20,640 nucleotides of DNA from Deltaproteobacteria bacterium (GCA_027031565.1 JALVPX010000267.1:2255-22894); one strand, 5' to 3'. Positions 1 through 9,256 are shown, counted from the first letter of the stretch. Made by a program: numbers and translations. Notes: a model not told the origin generated them from the letters alone.

Positions 1-701
1 TTGGATGGATGGTAGTAGGTCTTATGAAACTGCACAAAACGGTCATAGGTCAACTGTGGTATCTTCTCGGGGTCGCCTCCGGAATCGCGCCCATAGGGGG
101 TGTCAGGGCATATGGAGCGGCTCGTATAGCGGCTTATCAGGTTGTCTAGATCAGAGTACGCGCCTTTCATCTCGTTGTAGACTATGCCCTTTATGATCAA
201 CGGAGAATTTAAGGGGTCGTCAGGGTCAAGGGGTTCAAGATGGTGCCCTTCTTGTTCAAAGTGTTCCTTGCGGAGAAGCGGGAAAAAGACTGCATCTGCA
301 TAGACTGAAGCAAGGTTGAAGAAATCCTTTTTGTTGACACTGGCGCACGGGTACACGGTTTTGTCTGGATAGGTCATGGCGTTCAAAAAGGTGGCCATGC
401 TGGTCTTCAAGAGTTCTACAAAGGGGTCCTTTACAGGATACCTTTTTGATCCGCACAAGACCGTGTGTTCAAGAATGTGAGGAAGGCCTGTATCGTCAGG
501 CGGAGGGGTCCTCAAGGCAATAGCAAAGAGGTTCTCGGTGTCATTGGTATGCAGGTGGAGCAGCCTTGCACCGCTTTTTTCATGTTCGAGCACATATGCC
601 ATGCATTGAATCGTGGGAAGGGGCGTGATGTTTATGGTCTTAAAGTTATGGATCCTTTCGCCTTGTTCCAGGGAAACAGGAGGTAATTTTTCACTGTCCA
701 T
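1..701 (-). CDS. M16C zinc metallopeptidase, presequence-protease (PreP) type, N-terminal part
   Basis: The frame is open from an ATG at 701 (preceded by AAGGAG about 6 bases upstream) to the window edge, giving 233 residues of a protein that should be near 970. It shows the inverted zinc site HILEH at residues 75-79 (His75, Glu78, His79) and the distal ligand Glu177 in NEMKG, at the spacing seen in PreP/M16C enzymes. The nearby segment TVLCGSKRYPVKDPF is also typical of that family. M16C enzymes degrade short unfolded peptides inside a closed two-half chamber. No signal peptide is visible, so a cytoplasmic location is likely. It lies 29 bp downstream of the RND pump gene on the same strand and may be the last gene of that operon. 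The C-terminal half is outside the window, so completeness cannot be judged. Confidence 0.93.
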   Translation of the reverse strand, partial: MDSEKLPPVSLEQGERIHNFKTINITPLPTIQCMAYVLEHEKSGARLLHLHTNDTENLFAIALRTPPPDDTGLPHILEHTVLCGSKRYPVKDPFVELLKTSMATFLNAMTYPDKTVYPCASVNKKDFFNLASVYADAVFFPLLRKEHFEQEGHHLEPLDPDDPLNSPLIIKGIVYNEMKGAYSDLDNLISRYTSRSICPDTPYGRDSGGDPEKIPQLTYDRFVQFHKTYYHPS

Positions 702-730
702 TCTCTTCTCCTTGGGGGTTGTTGCCCAAT

Positions 731-3700
731 TCAGTAGGTATGTGAAAAGAGCTTCTTCACATCCTCGAGCACCAGATAAAGTGAGGGTATTATAACCAGT
801 GTTATACCTGTGGCAAAAAGTATCCCAAAGGCGAGGCTTATGGCCATGGGAATGAGGAATTGTGCCTGGCGGCTTGTTTCAAGGAGCATAGGCACCAGCC
901 CGAAGAAGGTAGTCAGTGAAGTCAGAAGTATGGGCCTGAACCTGCGGAGTGCCGCCGTTCTTATTGCCAGCAAAGGCGGCCTGCCGCTTTCCCTGAGTCT
1001 TTGCGCATAGTCGAGTAAAAGCAGCGAATCGTTCACAACTACGCCAGAAAGGGCGACGAGCCCAAACATGCTCATCATTGACAAGTCTTTTCCCAGCAGG
1101 AAATGGCCAAAAATGGCTCCGACCACCCCGAAGGGGATTGCAGTCATGATGAGAACAGGCTGAAAATAGCTCCTGAAAGGAATTGCCAGCAGGCCGTACA
1201 TGGCTATCAATGCCATGAGAAAGCCCCTTTTAAGACTTTGCATTGATTCGCTGCTTCGTCTTGATTCCCCCATCAACTTCATGCGTATACCCGGGTAGTC
1301 GGCGGCCAGCCTGGGAAAGAACCGTTTTTTGAGATCATCCAGGATCTCTTCGGCATTGGCCTTTTTCTCATCCACAGAAGCAGTGATGTCCACGATCCTG
1401 ATTCCGTCGGCATGGTCTATCTGATTGTAGCCCCTGCCGATGGAAGCAAATGCAGCCTGTTCCAGCGGGACCTCTGTTCCATCAGGCTTGCGTATTCTGA
1501 GTTCCCTGAGGTTCCACAACGCCTTACGCTCTTCCTCAGGCAGCCTTACCATGACCCAAACCTCGTTGGAGCCGCGCATCATCCTCAAGGCGGTAGCCCC
1601 GTAAAAGGCGCTCCTTATCTGTGTTCCAAGATCCCTTTCCGTTATTCCAAGGGCAGAGGCCTCGGGCTTGAGCCTTATTTTTATCTCCCTCTTGCCCCTG
1701 GCAAGGCTGTTTCCTATATCTGCCACGCCTGGATATTGGGCAAGGGCCTCTTCCAGCTCGCCGGCCGCTCTTTCCAGCACATCGAAATCATTGTGATAGA
1801 GCCTGATGTCTATGTTGTCTCCCATGTGGATCAAGTCACTTACGAATGCCGCAAACTCCATTCCCGGCATAGGCTCAAGGAGCTTCCGCCAGTAGTTGGA
1901 TATCTGCCTCGTAGTGGTCTTCCTGTCCCCTGATGGAATAAGATAAAAGGAGAGTCTTCCCTTGTTCTCGCCGCCTTCCCCAATAATTGAATAGACATGG
2001 CGCAGGAGCGTGTGCCCCTCCTTTTTTTCAAAGTGGTCTATGGCCTGGCGCCCTTTTTCCTCTATTATTTTCATAATCCTGGCGGTTTCATTGGAAGACG
2101 TGCCGGGCACCATCTGAACCTTTACCCTGATGGTGTCTGATTCCACCTTTGGGAAAAAGCGGTACTTGATTATGCCTCCTCCAACCATGCCGGCCGTTAG
2201 TATGAGCGAGGCCAGTGCCCACGCAATGGTGGCGTAACGGTATTTCAGCATCCAGCTCAACAGGGTGGAAAAGAGCCCGTTGACGAACGCGCCAAGACCT
2301 TTCTCAAAAGCGCTGCTCACCGAGTTCGCCCATCTGACCAGGCGCCGCTCCTCTTCTGCTTTTTTTGGCCTTTTGTTGAGATGGGCAGGCAGTATGAATA
2401 GTGATTCTATAAGGGAAAAGAGAAAGATTATTATCGCCACCTTTGCGATTACAGATATGAATTTACCCATTGAACCTGCCACAAAGAGCAGAGGTGAAAA
2501 CGCAGTCATTGTGGTGAGGACCGCAAAGATGACAGGCACTGCCACTTCTGCAGCGCCCTCTGTAGCAGCCTCGAAATGTCCCTTTCCAGCAGCCCTTTGT
2601 TCATAGATATTTTCTCCGACCACTATGGCGTCATCCACCACTATTCCCAGGGCCATGATAAAGGCAAACAGGGAGATCATGTTTATGGAAAGTCCCATGG
2701 CCGGCATCACAAAAAGAGCTCCGAGAAAAGAGATGGGTATGCCGAGCATTACCCAGAAGGCCAGCCTCACCTGCAGGAAGAGCCCCAGTATCACAATCAC
2801 GAGGCAGAGGCCGGTGAGTCCGTTCCTGATGAGCAGATCGAGCCTGCTTTTCAAGATTTCGGCCCGGTCGTTCCATATGGCCATGTGGAGGCTGGGCGGC
2901 AGCAATTTTTCGTTCTCGCTGATATAGCGCCTTACGGCCCTTGATATGTCTTTTGGCCTTTCCCGCCCCACCCTGAAGATTTCGATCATGGCGCACGGCT
3001 TTGAATCAAAGGTGGAAAAGATGCCTGTATCCCTGAAGCCGTCCCGTATGCGTGCCACATCCTTCAGGCGTACCTGGGCATAACCATTTGCAACAATGGT
3101 TATATTTTCATACTCGCGGCCGCGATATCTCCGCTCCTTTGTCCGCACCAAGGTCTTGATCCTGCCGTCGTCGATGTCGCCTCCAGGAATGTCCCTCGAT
3201 GCCTCAGATACCCTGGCTGCAACCTGGGGCAGTGAAAGGGAATATTTCCTTAAGCCAGCCTCGGGAATCTCAATAGAGATCTCATAAGGGCGAAGGCCCC
3301 GCAGTTCAATCTGTGATATCTCGGGAAGGGCAAGGAGGTCGTCCCTGATCTTTTCCGCCCAATAATGAAGGCTTTCTTCAGGAACGTCTCCATAGATTGC
3401 CAGGTAGAGGACCTGCCTGCGCCTGGTCAATTTTCTAATTATCGGCTTTTCTGCTTCCTTTGGGAAAGTTACTATCTGGTCGATTTCATTTTTGATGTCC
3501 TGCAGGGCCAGGTCTGGATCGCTGTCTTCGTATATCTCGGCGGTAACGATGCCTACTCCTTCCTTGGCAGTGGATCTGAGCTCCTTGATCGAGTCAAGGC
3601 CTGACAGGCGCTCCTCAATGGGAAGGATGATGCCCTCTTCGATTTCCTCTGGGCCTGCCCCAAAATAGGCCACGGATATTTCTACCAGGTCGAGCTCGAT

Positions 3701-3820
3701 GTCCGGGAATATCTCCTGCTTTATGGAACCAGCCATGATGAGGCCGCCTATAATACAAAAAAGCATGAGCAGGTTTGCGGCCACATGATTGCCTGCCATC
3801 CATTTGATAAGGCTCCTCAT
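731..3820 (-). CDS. RND-family efflux pump, inner-membrane permease (AcrB/HAE1-like)
   Basis: This is a 1029-residue protein of the hydrophobe/amphiphile efflux RND family, an inner-membrane proton antiporter that pumps substrates through an adaptor and an outer-membrane channel. It begins with the usual N-terminal membrane helix (about residues 12-30). The TM4 proton-relay pair is present as Asp396-Asp397 in GIVVDDAIVVGEN, matching Asp407/Asp408 of AcrB. The second half repeats the fold, with the TM10 segment GVVVNDSLLLLDY; it carries Asn-Asp there and the AcrB Lys940 position is not evident. Length is normal for the family. The start ATG overlaps the adaptor stop codon by 4 bp (ATGA), so the two are translationally coupled. 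Substrate cannot be read from the sequence: multidrug, solvent or lipid export are all possible, while a heavy-metal (CusA) type is less likely. Confidence 0.95.
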   Translation of the reverse strand: MRSLIKWMAGNHVAANLLMLFCIIGGLIMAGSIKQEIFPDIELDLVEISVAYFGAGPEEIEEGIILPIEERLSGLDSIKELRSTAKEGVGIVTAEIYEDSDPDLALQDIKNEIDQIVTFPKEAEKPIIRKLTRRRQVLYLAIYGDVPEESLHYWAEKIRDDLLALPEISQIELRGLRPYEISIEIPEAGLRKYSLSLPQVAARVSEASRDIPGGDIDDGRIKTLVRTKERRYRGREYENITIVANGYAQVRLKDVARIRDGFRDTGIFSTFDSKPCAMIEIFRVGRERPKDISRAVRRYISENEKLLPPSLHMAIWNDRAEILKSRLDLLIRNGLTGLCLVIVILGLFLQVRLAFWVMLGIPISFLGALFVMPAMGLSINMISLFAFIMALGIVVDDAIVVGENIYEQRAAGKGHFEAATEGAAEVAVPVIFAVLTTMTAFSPLLFVAGSMGKFISVIAKVAIIIFLFSLIESLFILPAHLNKRPKKAEEERRLVRWANSVSSAFEKGLGAFVNGLFSTLLSWMLKYRYATIAWALASLILTAGMVGGGIIKYRFFPKVESDTIRVKVQMVPGTSSNETARIMKIIEEKGRQAIDHFEKKEGHTLLRHVYSIIGEGGENKGRLSFYLIPSGDRKTTTRQISNYWRKLLEPMPGMEFAAFVSDLIHMGDNIDIRLYHNDFDVLERAAGELEEALAQYPGVADIGNSLARGKREIKIRLKPEASALGITERDLGTQIRSAFYGATALRMMRGSNEVWVMVRLPEEERKALWNLRELRIRKPDGTEVPLEQAAFASIGRGYNQIDHADGIRIVDITASVDEKKANAEEILDDLKKRFFPRLAADYPGIRMKLMGESRRSSESMQSLKRGFLMALIAMYGLLAIPFRSYFQPVLIMTAIPFGVVGAIFGHFLLGKDLSMMSMFGLVALSGVVVNDSLLLLDYAQRLRESGRPPLLAIRTAALRRFRPILLTSLTTFFGLVPMLLETSRQAQFLIPMAISLAFGILFATGITLVIIPSLYLVLEDVKKLFSHTY

Positions 3821-5001
3821 CTGGCCGGCGCCGCCTCCATGACCCGCAGTTTCATGCCAGGGGCAGCACCTGGAAGCGGGCTCACAACCACCAGTTCCCC
3901 CTCAGACAAGCCGTCCAGCAGTACGATCTGATGCCTGTCTTCCCGGAAGGGTCTTACATGGCGTATCTCAAGGCGGCTGCCCTTTGAAACCACGAATATG
4001 TTGTCGCCCTCTTTAAGGGCATCTGAGGGAAGCGGAAAGCCAGTGACGCTCTTACCTGCGATGCTCACGTGAACAAAGGAACCAAAGGGGAGGGCAGGGC
4101 CAGCTTTGCCCCTTTCCTCTGAGCGAAGCTGGTAGGGGTCGGGAATCTCAACAAATACGTAGGTCAATCTGGTCTTTTCTTCCACCCGGCCTGAAGACCT
4201 GGTGACCCATCCGAGCCTGGCAGGATCGAACGATGAGTCGAGGGCAATTTTTGCCCTTGATATTTCCCCATTGCCTGATTTACCTGATTTGAACGTAATC
4301 CATTCCAAATCCCTTAACGAAATGGAGGCCTTGATCTCTGCTGTATCTGTACCTGCTATAGATCCCACTGCTGTTCCTGCCCTCACGTAATGGCCGGTAT
4401 CAACCTGTTCATCTAGCACGACACAGTTAAAAGGGGCCTTGAGTCGTGTACGCTCGATGTCAAGCTCGGCCTTTTCCACCTCGGCCCTAGCTGACTCGAC
4501 CTGGGCCCTGGCATTTTCCAACTGGGGTTTCATGAGGACCAGGGGCGGAGGTTCGGCCTGGGTCCTGTTTTGAAGCATCCATTCGCGCCTGGCTACCTGG
4601 GCCTTGGCCTCCATGAGTTCGAGATCAAGGCGTGCCTTGGCCAATCTGGCCTTGGCCTTTTGGAGTATGAATTCGTAGTCTGCCTTTTCGATCTTGAAAA
4701 AGGTCTCTCCTTTGTCAAAGAATCCGCCTTCGCGGAATTTCGGTGAAACCCACACGATCTTTCCGCTTACCTGGGGTACAATCTCTGTCTCGAGTCTGGG
4801 GATCACGGTTCCGGTGGAATAAATGTGAATCGGGATCACCTTTTTCTCAGCTCTTACTGCATAAACCGGAACACCTGTATGCACCGCCTTGCGGCGCACA
4901 GGAGGCCTTTTCTGTTTGACGAGCAGGAAGGCACCATACACTGCTGCTGCAATAATGATCAGGGCCACCAGCAAGTTGACCATGGGCCTGTTCTTATTCA
5001 T
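3817..5001 (-). CDS. RND efflux periplasmic adaptor (HlyD/AcrA membrane-fusion protein)
   Basis: The 394-residue adaptor links the inner-membrane pump to the outer-membrane channel. It has a short basic N-terminus and one membrane-spanning segment (about residues 8-27), then a lipoyl/barrel-sandwich half (VPQVSGKIVWVSP). A long alpha-helical hairpin rich in Ala, Glu, Lys and Arg follows (repeated KARLAKARLDLELMEAKAQ-like heptads), then the second lipoyl half (LKAPFNCVVLDEQVDTGHYVRAG) and beta-barrel and C-terminal domains. I chose ATG 5001 because it places the membrane anchor at the N-terminus. The frame stays open upstream to 5097, but that stretch overlaps the channel gene and has no family features. 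The gene overlaps the outer-membrane gene by 8 bp and the pump by 4 bp, indicating one transcript. Confidence 0.93.
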   Translation of the reverse strand: MNKNRPMVNLLVALIIIAAAVYGAFLLVKQKRPPVRRKAVHTGVPVYAVRAEKKVIPIHIYSTGTVIPRLETEIVPQVSGKIVWVSPKFREGGFFDKGETFFKIEKADYEFILQKAKARLAKARLDLELMEAKAQVARREWMLQNRTQAEPPPLVLMKPQLENARAQVESARAEVEKAELDIERTRLKAPFNCVVLDEQVDTGHYVRAGTAVGSIAGTDTAEIKASISLRDLEWITFKSGKSGNGEISRAKIALDSSFDPARLGWVTRSSGRVEEKTRLTYVFVEIPDPYQLRSEERGKAGPALPFGSFVHVSIAGKSVTGFPLPSDALKEGDNIFVVSKGSRLEIRHVRPFREDRHQIVLLDGLSEGELVVVSPLPGAAPGMKLRVMEAAPAR

Positions 5002-6409
5002 TTTTAAACCTTTTCTGCATGACTGCCTGCATCCAGCTGCCTCCCAAGGCCCTTGCAAGCTGTATCCGGCTTGAAATGCGCTGCTGTTTTGCCTCAACCA
5101 TGCCTATCAGCACCCTTGCATGGGTTGATTGCGCTTCCAGGACCGGCAAGAATGTGTCTACACCAGAACGGTAATTTTCAAGGGCCATCCTCAGGCTCGA
5201 CTCGGCGGCCTGCAGCCTCTGTTTTAGTAAACGATGGTTTTCATCTGCCGATTTTATGGCAGAAAGGCTGTTTTCAACTTCCTTGAAGGCCTCTATCACG
5301 GCCTGCCTGTATCTTGCCACGGCTTCTTTTAATTCAGCCATCTTAAGCTCCACCTCTGCCTTTCTCCTGCCTGCATCAAAGAGGGGCTGAGCAGCACTTG
5401 CCATTACTGACCACAATATGGCGGAAAAGTCGAACAGCCTGGATAAATCCTGCTCTTCGAGCCAGATATTGCCAAGGAGATTGAAGGAGGGAAATCTTTC
5501 TGCCACAGCTTCCGCCACCCTGGCATCCAGGGCCTTTATACGCAGAAAGGCTGCCTTAAGGTCAGGCCGGTTCATAAGAAGATCAGAAGGCATCCCCTTT
5601 GCAAAGGAGAAGTCAGGCTCATCCAGTGCGTTCACCCCCTTCAATTCACTCATGGGTGGGAAGGAGCCGGTCAAGGCAGCAAGGGCGTTTAATGCCGTTT
5701 CCAGTTCACCTTCCAGGACCGGCAGATCCGCCTCGGCTCCAAGGAGGTTCTGCCTGGACTGGTAAAGGTCAAGGGCACTGACCACACCGTTTAGATACCG
5801 GGTTTCAACAAGATCGGCACTTCTCTGGTAGGACTTTATGATCTCCTTGGTCAATGCGATCTTCTCTTTTGCAGCCACTGCCTTGAAAAAGGCTTCTGCA
5901 ACCTGGGCAGATACTGTCAAAAAAGCCGCCTGGAGATCGGCTTCCGTTGCCTTAAGCTCAAATTGAGAGGCCTTGTGAGACGAGGCGATCTTGCGCCACA
6001 GATCAATCTCATATGAGGCAGCAAGCCCGGCCTTGTATGTGGTGGATGCTGAAGTGGAAGTGCCTGTTTTGTGACGTGAACGCCCTGCCGATGCCTCAAA
6101 ATCAACGGAAGGCCACAAGGCTGCCCTGGCCTTTTCGTTCACGGCCTGGGCCTGTTTCAGCCTGGAGTAAGCTATTTCCAGGTCAAAGTTGCCCTGAAAG
6201 GCCTTTTCCATTATTAAGTTCAAGGATGGATTGTGAAATTTTTCCCACCATCTGAAAGTCGATATAATTTTGACAATATTTTGCGGATCTTTGTTGTAAA
6301 AGTGGTTGGGAAGGTCAATACTACTGGAAGCGGGAATTGTCGAATCATGTGGAACGCAGCCATTTAAAACGAGAAACAACATGCACGATGTCAGGATAAC
6401 ATGTCTCAT
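4994..6409 (-). CDS. Outer-membrane efflux lipoprotein (TolC/NodT family)
   Basis: This 471-residue outer-membrane factor forms the exit duct for the pump encoded downstream. The N-terminus is a lipoprotein signal (hydrophobic run ending in LNGC, Cys18), as expected for NodT-type channels. Two long coiled-coil halves follow, with the recurring alanine-rich helices of this family (for example LEIAYSRLKQAQAVNEKARAA near the start and KAEVELKMAELKEAVARYRQA in the second half). I chose ATG 6409 because it puts the lipobox at the right distance; the open frame extends to 6469 but adds 20 residues of no known type. It is the promoter-proximal gene of the tolC-hlyD-RND-M16 run and is transcribed divergently from the SDR gene at 6514. 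Confidence 0.92.
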   Translation of the reverse strand: MRHVILTSCMLFLVLNGCVPHDSTIPASSSIDLPNHFYNKDPQNIVKIISTFRWWEKFHNPSLNLIMEKAFQGNFDLEIAYSRLKQAQAVNEKARAALWPSVDFEASAGRSRHKTGTSTSASTTYKAGLAASYEIDLWRKIASSHKASQFELKATEADLQAAFLTVSAQVAEAFFKAVAAKEKIALTKEIIKSYQRSADLVETRYLNGVVSALDLYQSRQNLLGAEADLPVLEGELETALNALAALTGSFPPMSELKGVNALDEPDFSFAKGMPSDLLMNRPDLKAAFLRIKALDARVAEAVAERFPSFNLLGNIWLEEQDLSRLFDFSAILWSVMASAAQPLFDAGRRKAEVELKMAELKEAVARYRQAVIEAFKEVENSLSAIKSADENHRLLKQRLQAAESSLRMALENYRSGVDTFLPVLEAQSTHARVLIGMVEAKQQRISSRIQLARALGGSWMQAVMQKRFKNE

Positions 6410-6513
6410 ATTGGTAATGGCAGCCTCATATTTTTTTGCTTTTGGGTCAAGACAACGTTGGTTATACAAAAAAAAGAGGCCAATTGGTATATCAAAGTAA
6501 ACAGGAACAGGAT
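6410..6513. promoter_or_regulatory. Divergent intergenic region, efflux operon versus SDR gene
   Basis: The 104 bp between two divergent start codons must hold both promoters, unless one lies inside a coding region. It is AT-rich with A and T runs. A weak sigma70-like pair for the plus strand is TTGGGT (6442-6447) and TTATAC (6462-6467), with a spacer that is slightly short. On the minus strand a TTGACC hexamer is present, but no well-spaced -10 follows. I see no strong operator palindrome. An efflux operon is often controlled by a TetR or MarR regulator, but no such gene lies in the window. Confidence 0.3.
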
Positions 6514-7425
6514 ATGAAGTTAAAAAGTGCGCTCATAACTGGAGGTTCTGGTTTCATAGGTCACCATCTGGTCAAATTGGTGTCCAATCCAATTGTAGTT
6601 GGGCGGAGCATCAAAAAACTCCAAAAGACTTATCCAGACTTTGAGTCCTACGAATGGCATCCGCCTGAGCTCATCCCCAAGGAAGTCTTTGACAATGTGG
6701 ATGTGGTCTTCCACTTGGCAGGCGAGAATATTTACAAGGGCCGCTGGAATGAAGAAAAAAAGAAGCGCATCCTTGAATCAAGGCGCATCGGCACCCGGAC
6801 CATTGTCGAATCCATGTGCCAGGCAAAGAATCGCCCGAGGGTTTTGATAAGTTCTTCGGCTGTTGGATATTATGGAGACCGCGGAGATGAAGAGGTGACC
6901 GAGGATTTCGGCCCCGGGTCGGGATTCCTGGCCGAGGTCTGTCAGATGTGGGAGCTCGAGGCCATGCGGGCCACCAGCTGCGGAGTAAGGGTTGTGCCCA
7001 TACGTACGGGAATCGTGCTCGGCAGGGATGGCGGGGCCCTGGCAGAGATGCTCAAGGTGTTCAGGTTCGGGCTGGGGGGCAGGCTGGGCCGGGGTGATCA
7101 ATATATGTCTTGGGTTCACGTGGATGACCTTGTCTCCATAATGGCATATTGCGCCCTTAATGAAGACATCTCAGGACCTGTAAATGCGGTTTCTCCCAAC
7201 CCTGTCACGAACAAGGAATTTACTAAGACACTGGCAAGGGTCCTGAAACGGCCAGCCTTCATGACCGTGCCTTCCTCTGTTCTTAAACTGGTCCTGGGAG
7301 AATTTGCAGAGGCAGTCTTGACGTCCCAGCGGGCACTGCCTCGAAAGCTCTTGAATTCAGGCTACGAGTTCAAGTATCCTGTACTCGAAGCAGCCCTTAC
7401 GAATCTGTTGAGAAAGGAACAATGA
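6514..7425 (+). CDS. TIGR01777-family SDR oxidoreductase (epimerase-like, YfcH type)
   Basis: A 303-residue extended short-chain dehydrogenase-like protein. The N-terminal Rossmann motif is TGGSGFIGHHL (about residues 9-19). The family signatures FHLAGENI, the SSSAVGYYGDRG block with the catalytic-type Tyr, RTGIVLGRDGGAL and MSWVHVDD are all visible, as is the C-terminal DUF1731-like segment ending near PVLEAALTNLL. The family is widespread, including bacterial YfcH and the human SDR39U1. It binds NADP(H), but its physiological substrate is not established, and the old label cell-division inhibitor is unsupported. ATG 6514 has an AGGA-type ribosome site just upstream and gives the expected Rossmann start; the frame is open further upstream, without family features. 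The gene is followed after 6 bp by the L,D-transpeptidase gene. Confidence 0.93.
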   Translation: MKLKSALITGGSGFIGHHLVKLVSNPIVVGRSIKKLQKTYPDFESYEWHPPELIPKEVFDNVDVVFHLAGENIYKGRWNEEKKKRILESRRIGTRTIVESMCQAKNRPRVLISSSAVGYYGDRGDEEVTEDFGPGSGFLAEVCQMWELEAMRATSCGVRVVPIRTGIVLGRDGGALAEMLKVFRFGLGGRLGRGDQYMSWVHVDDLVSIMAYCALNEDISGPVNAVSPNPVTNKEFTKTLARVLKRPAFMTVPSSVLKLVLGEFAEAVLTSQRALPRKLLNSGYEFKYPVLEAALTNLLRKEQ

Positions 7426-7431
7426 CAGGAA

Positions 7432-8442
7432 GTGGCACGATGGCAACAGTGGTACGCAGTTTCACTTGCAGGTACTCTTTGGATTTCAGCACTTTTTTTA
7501 CAGACAGGCTGGCTGCAGGCCGCCCCTTTGCCTGATGACGGAAATATTGCCGCGAGAATATATGCCAGGGTCATATACACACCCTGCCCGGTATTCAATT
7601 CACCCTGCGAAGAGGCGGGAAGATGCACGCCTGCCAGGTTCCTAACCGGGGACTTCGTATGGGTGAGCCTTGAAAGGCCTGATCCCGTGGATGCAGGGGG
7701 GCAGTTATGGTATTTAATAAATCCTGGTGAATATGTGCAGGCTGAATACCTGGCAGTAAGGCCTGTTTCCCAATTCAAGGGCATAGAAATTAACGATGAC
7801 CAGTTTTTTCCCTTTGCATGGGTTATCATGGATGCCTATGTAACACATACGCCTGGGAGTTATTTCGACCCTTCTGACAAACCCATTTCCAAGTACACCA
7901 TAGTAAATATCCTTCAGGCCAAGAAGGTAGGCAGGTGGAACTGGTACAGGATAGCTGATGATTGGTGGATCGAGCAGCGGATGGTTGCAATGGTCCAGCC
8001 CAGGCCAAGGCCGCCAGGCATAGGGCCGGCTGAAAAATGGATTTATGCAGACCTTTATGAACAGACAATCTGTGCTTACGAGGGTGACAAAATGGTTTAT
8101 GCCACCCTTATCTCCTCTGGCGTGCGCGACTACGAGACCGTTCAGGGCCAGTACAGGATTTGGATCAAGGCCAGATCGGCAAAGATGAGCGGCGGGGAAA
8201 AGGAAGGCACCATCTATTTTCTGGAAGACGTGCCTTACCAGATGTACTTTCTGAACAATTATGCGATACACGGTGTTTACTGGCACGACCGTTTTGGGAC
8301 CAGGCAGTCGCATGGATGCCTGAACGTCTCCCTCAATGATGCAAGATGGTTTTTCTACTGGACCCACCCGGTTCCGTCTGCTAACTCGAATTGGACCAAG
8401 GCCACGTCCACGGACCCTGGCACCTGGGTGGTAGTACACTGA
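7432..8442 (+). CDS. Exported L,D-transpeptidase (YkuD) with SH3-like N-terminal region
   Basis: This 336-residue protein starts at a GTG preceded by AGGA, 6 bp after the SDR stop. The hydrophobic residues 8-30 form a signal peptide, with likely cleavage near LQAAP, so it acts in the periplasm. The middle section (about 40-190) contains short beta-strand repeats that look like SH3-type wall-binding modules. The C-terminal half is a YkuD domain with the active-site block SHGCLN: His280, His294 and the catalytic Cys296. Such enzymes make meso-DAP to meso-DAP cross-links in peptidoglycan or attach proteins to it. Its role here (cross-linking, anchoring or amidase-like) cannot be settled. It converges on the other YkuD gene at 8507. 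The 64-bp gap holds no convincing hairpin terminator. Confidence 0.92.
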   Translation: MARWQQWYAVSLAGTLWISALFLQTGWLQAAPLPDDGNIAARIYARVIYTPCPVFNSPCEEAGRCTPARFLTGDFVWVSLERPDPVDAGGQLWYLINPGEYVQAEYLAVRPVSQFKGIEINDDQFFPFAWVIMDAYVTHTPGSYFDPSDKPISKYTIVNILQAKKVGRWNWYRIADDWWIEQRMVAMVQPRPRPPGIGPAEKWIYADLYEQTICAYEGDKMVYATLISSGVRDYETVQGQYRIWIKARSAKMSGGEKEGTIYFLEDVPYQMYFLNNYAIHGVYWHDRFGTRQSHGCLNVSLNDARWFFYWTHPVPSANSNWTKATSTDPGTWVVVH

Positions 8443-8506
8443 GGCCCGGCTTTTCGGTAGGGGCGTGGAAACAGGGGGGCTGCCTAGAAAAAGATGGAAA
8501 AGATAA

Positions 8507-9256
8507 TCACCGGCTGCCCGGATTTTCCTCGTAAAGGCTGGCCCTCATGGTTGACTTACCCTTTATTATCACCGGCGTACCTACGGGAACAACCCTGAAC
8601 AACTCCTCCATATCTTCGTTTCTCATGGCAATGCATCCATACGTCCAGTCCCATGGAATGCCTCCACCATGGATACATATAGCGCCTCCCAGGGCGGTGT
8701 TCCATGGCGGTTTCCTGCGTGCCTTGATTGCCCGGACGATCGCCCTGTACTGCTGTTCTGTGATCAGGCCTTGTCTGAGGCCCCGTTCTGCATCCTCAAT
8801 GTTTGGATATGAAATGCCAAGTGAGAGATAATATTTGCTCTTGGGATTTTTATTGCATATATAAAATTTGCCCTCAGGTGTCCGCCTGTCGCCCTGCCTT
8901 TCTTTGTCACCGTCCGGATCAAGGCCTAGGCTTATGGGATAGATCTTGACAAGTTCACTTCCAGTATAAAGGAAGAGCCTGCGGGCATATTTGTCTATTA
9001 CGATCCTGGCGTTTCTTATAGTTTGGGTTAACTTTTTGTCATAATTGAAATAGATGTCCCTGTAAGGCCTGGTCTTTTTACATACTACAGATGGCCTCTT
9101 TAATTCTTTCAGACATTTTTTCAGGGGTTTACTGTTTGCGGCATGGTTCTGCGAAGGCAGGTTTTGTGGAGTTTGATGATAACAGCCAAAAAGTAATAAT
9201 ATGGTAGAAATCAGAACGAGGAGGACATTTAATAATTTTGTTTTTTGTACAGGCAC
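8507..9256 (-). CDS. L,D-transpeptidase (YkuD) lipoprotein
   Basis: From GTG 9256 the product has 249 residues: a basic N-terminus, a hydrophobic segment ending in the lipobox LLFGC (Cys25), a Ser/Asn/Lys-rich linker and a YkuD domain from about residue 84. The catalytic block is IHGGG followed by TYGCIAM, with His196 and Cys208; Thr-Tyr replaces the Ser-His seen before the Cys in the other YkuD protein here. I prefer GTG 9256 because GGAGGG lies 7 bases upstream. An ATG at 9271 is the alternative and would add five residues. The frame stays open to 9487, but there it runs into the repeat element, so that extension is not real coding sequence. It should be anchored in a membrane and cross-link or modify peptidoglycan. 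Confidence 0.9.
   Translation of the reverse strand: MPVQKTKLLNVLLVLISTILLLFGCYHQTPQNLPSQNHAANSKPLKKCLKELKRPSVVCKKTRPYRDIYFNYDKKLTQTIRNARIVIDKYARRLFLYTGSELVKIYPISLGLDPDGDKERQGDRRTPEGKFYICNKNPKSKYYLSLGISYPNIEDAERGLRQGLITEQQYRAIVRAIKARRKPPWNTALGGAICIHGGGIPWDWTYGCIAMRNEDMEELFRVVPVGTPVIIKGKSTMRASLYEENPGSR

Noticed and set aside
1412..1933. 173-residue plus-strand frame inside the RND gene
   Set aside because: It is the reverse-strand shadow of a clearly homologous RND protein and has no family features or ribosome site.
7714..8439. 241-residue minus-strand frame across the L,D-transpeptidase gene
   Set aside because: It lies entirely antisense to a gene with a signal peptide and a catalytic Cys motif; composition is that of a shadow frame.
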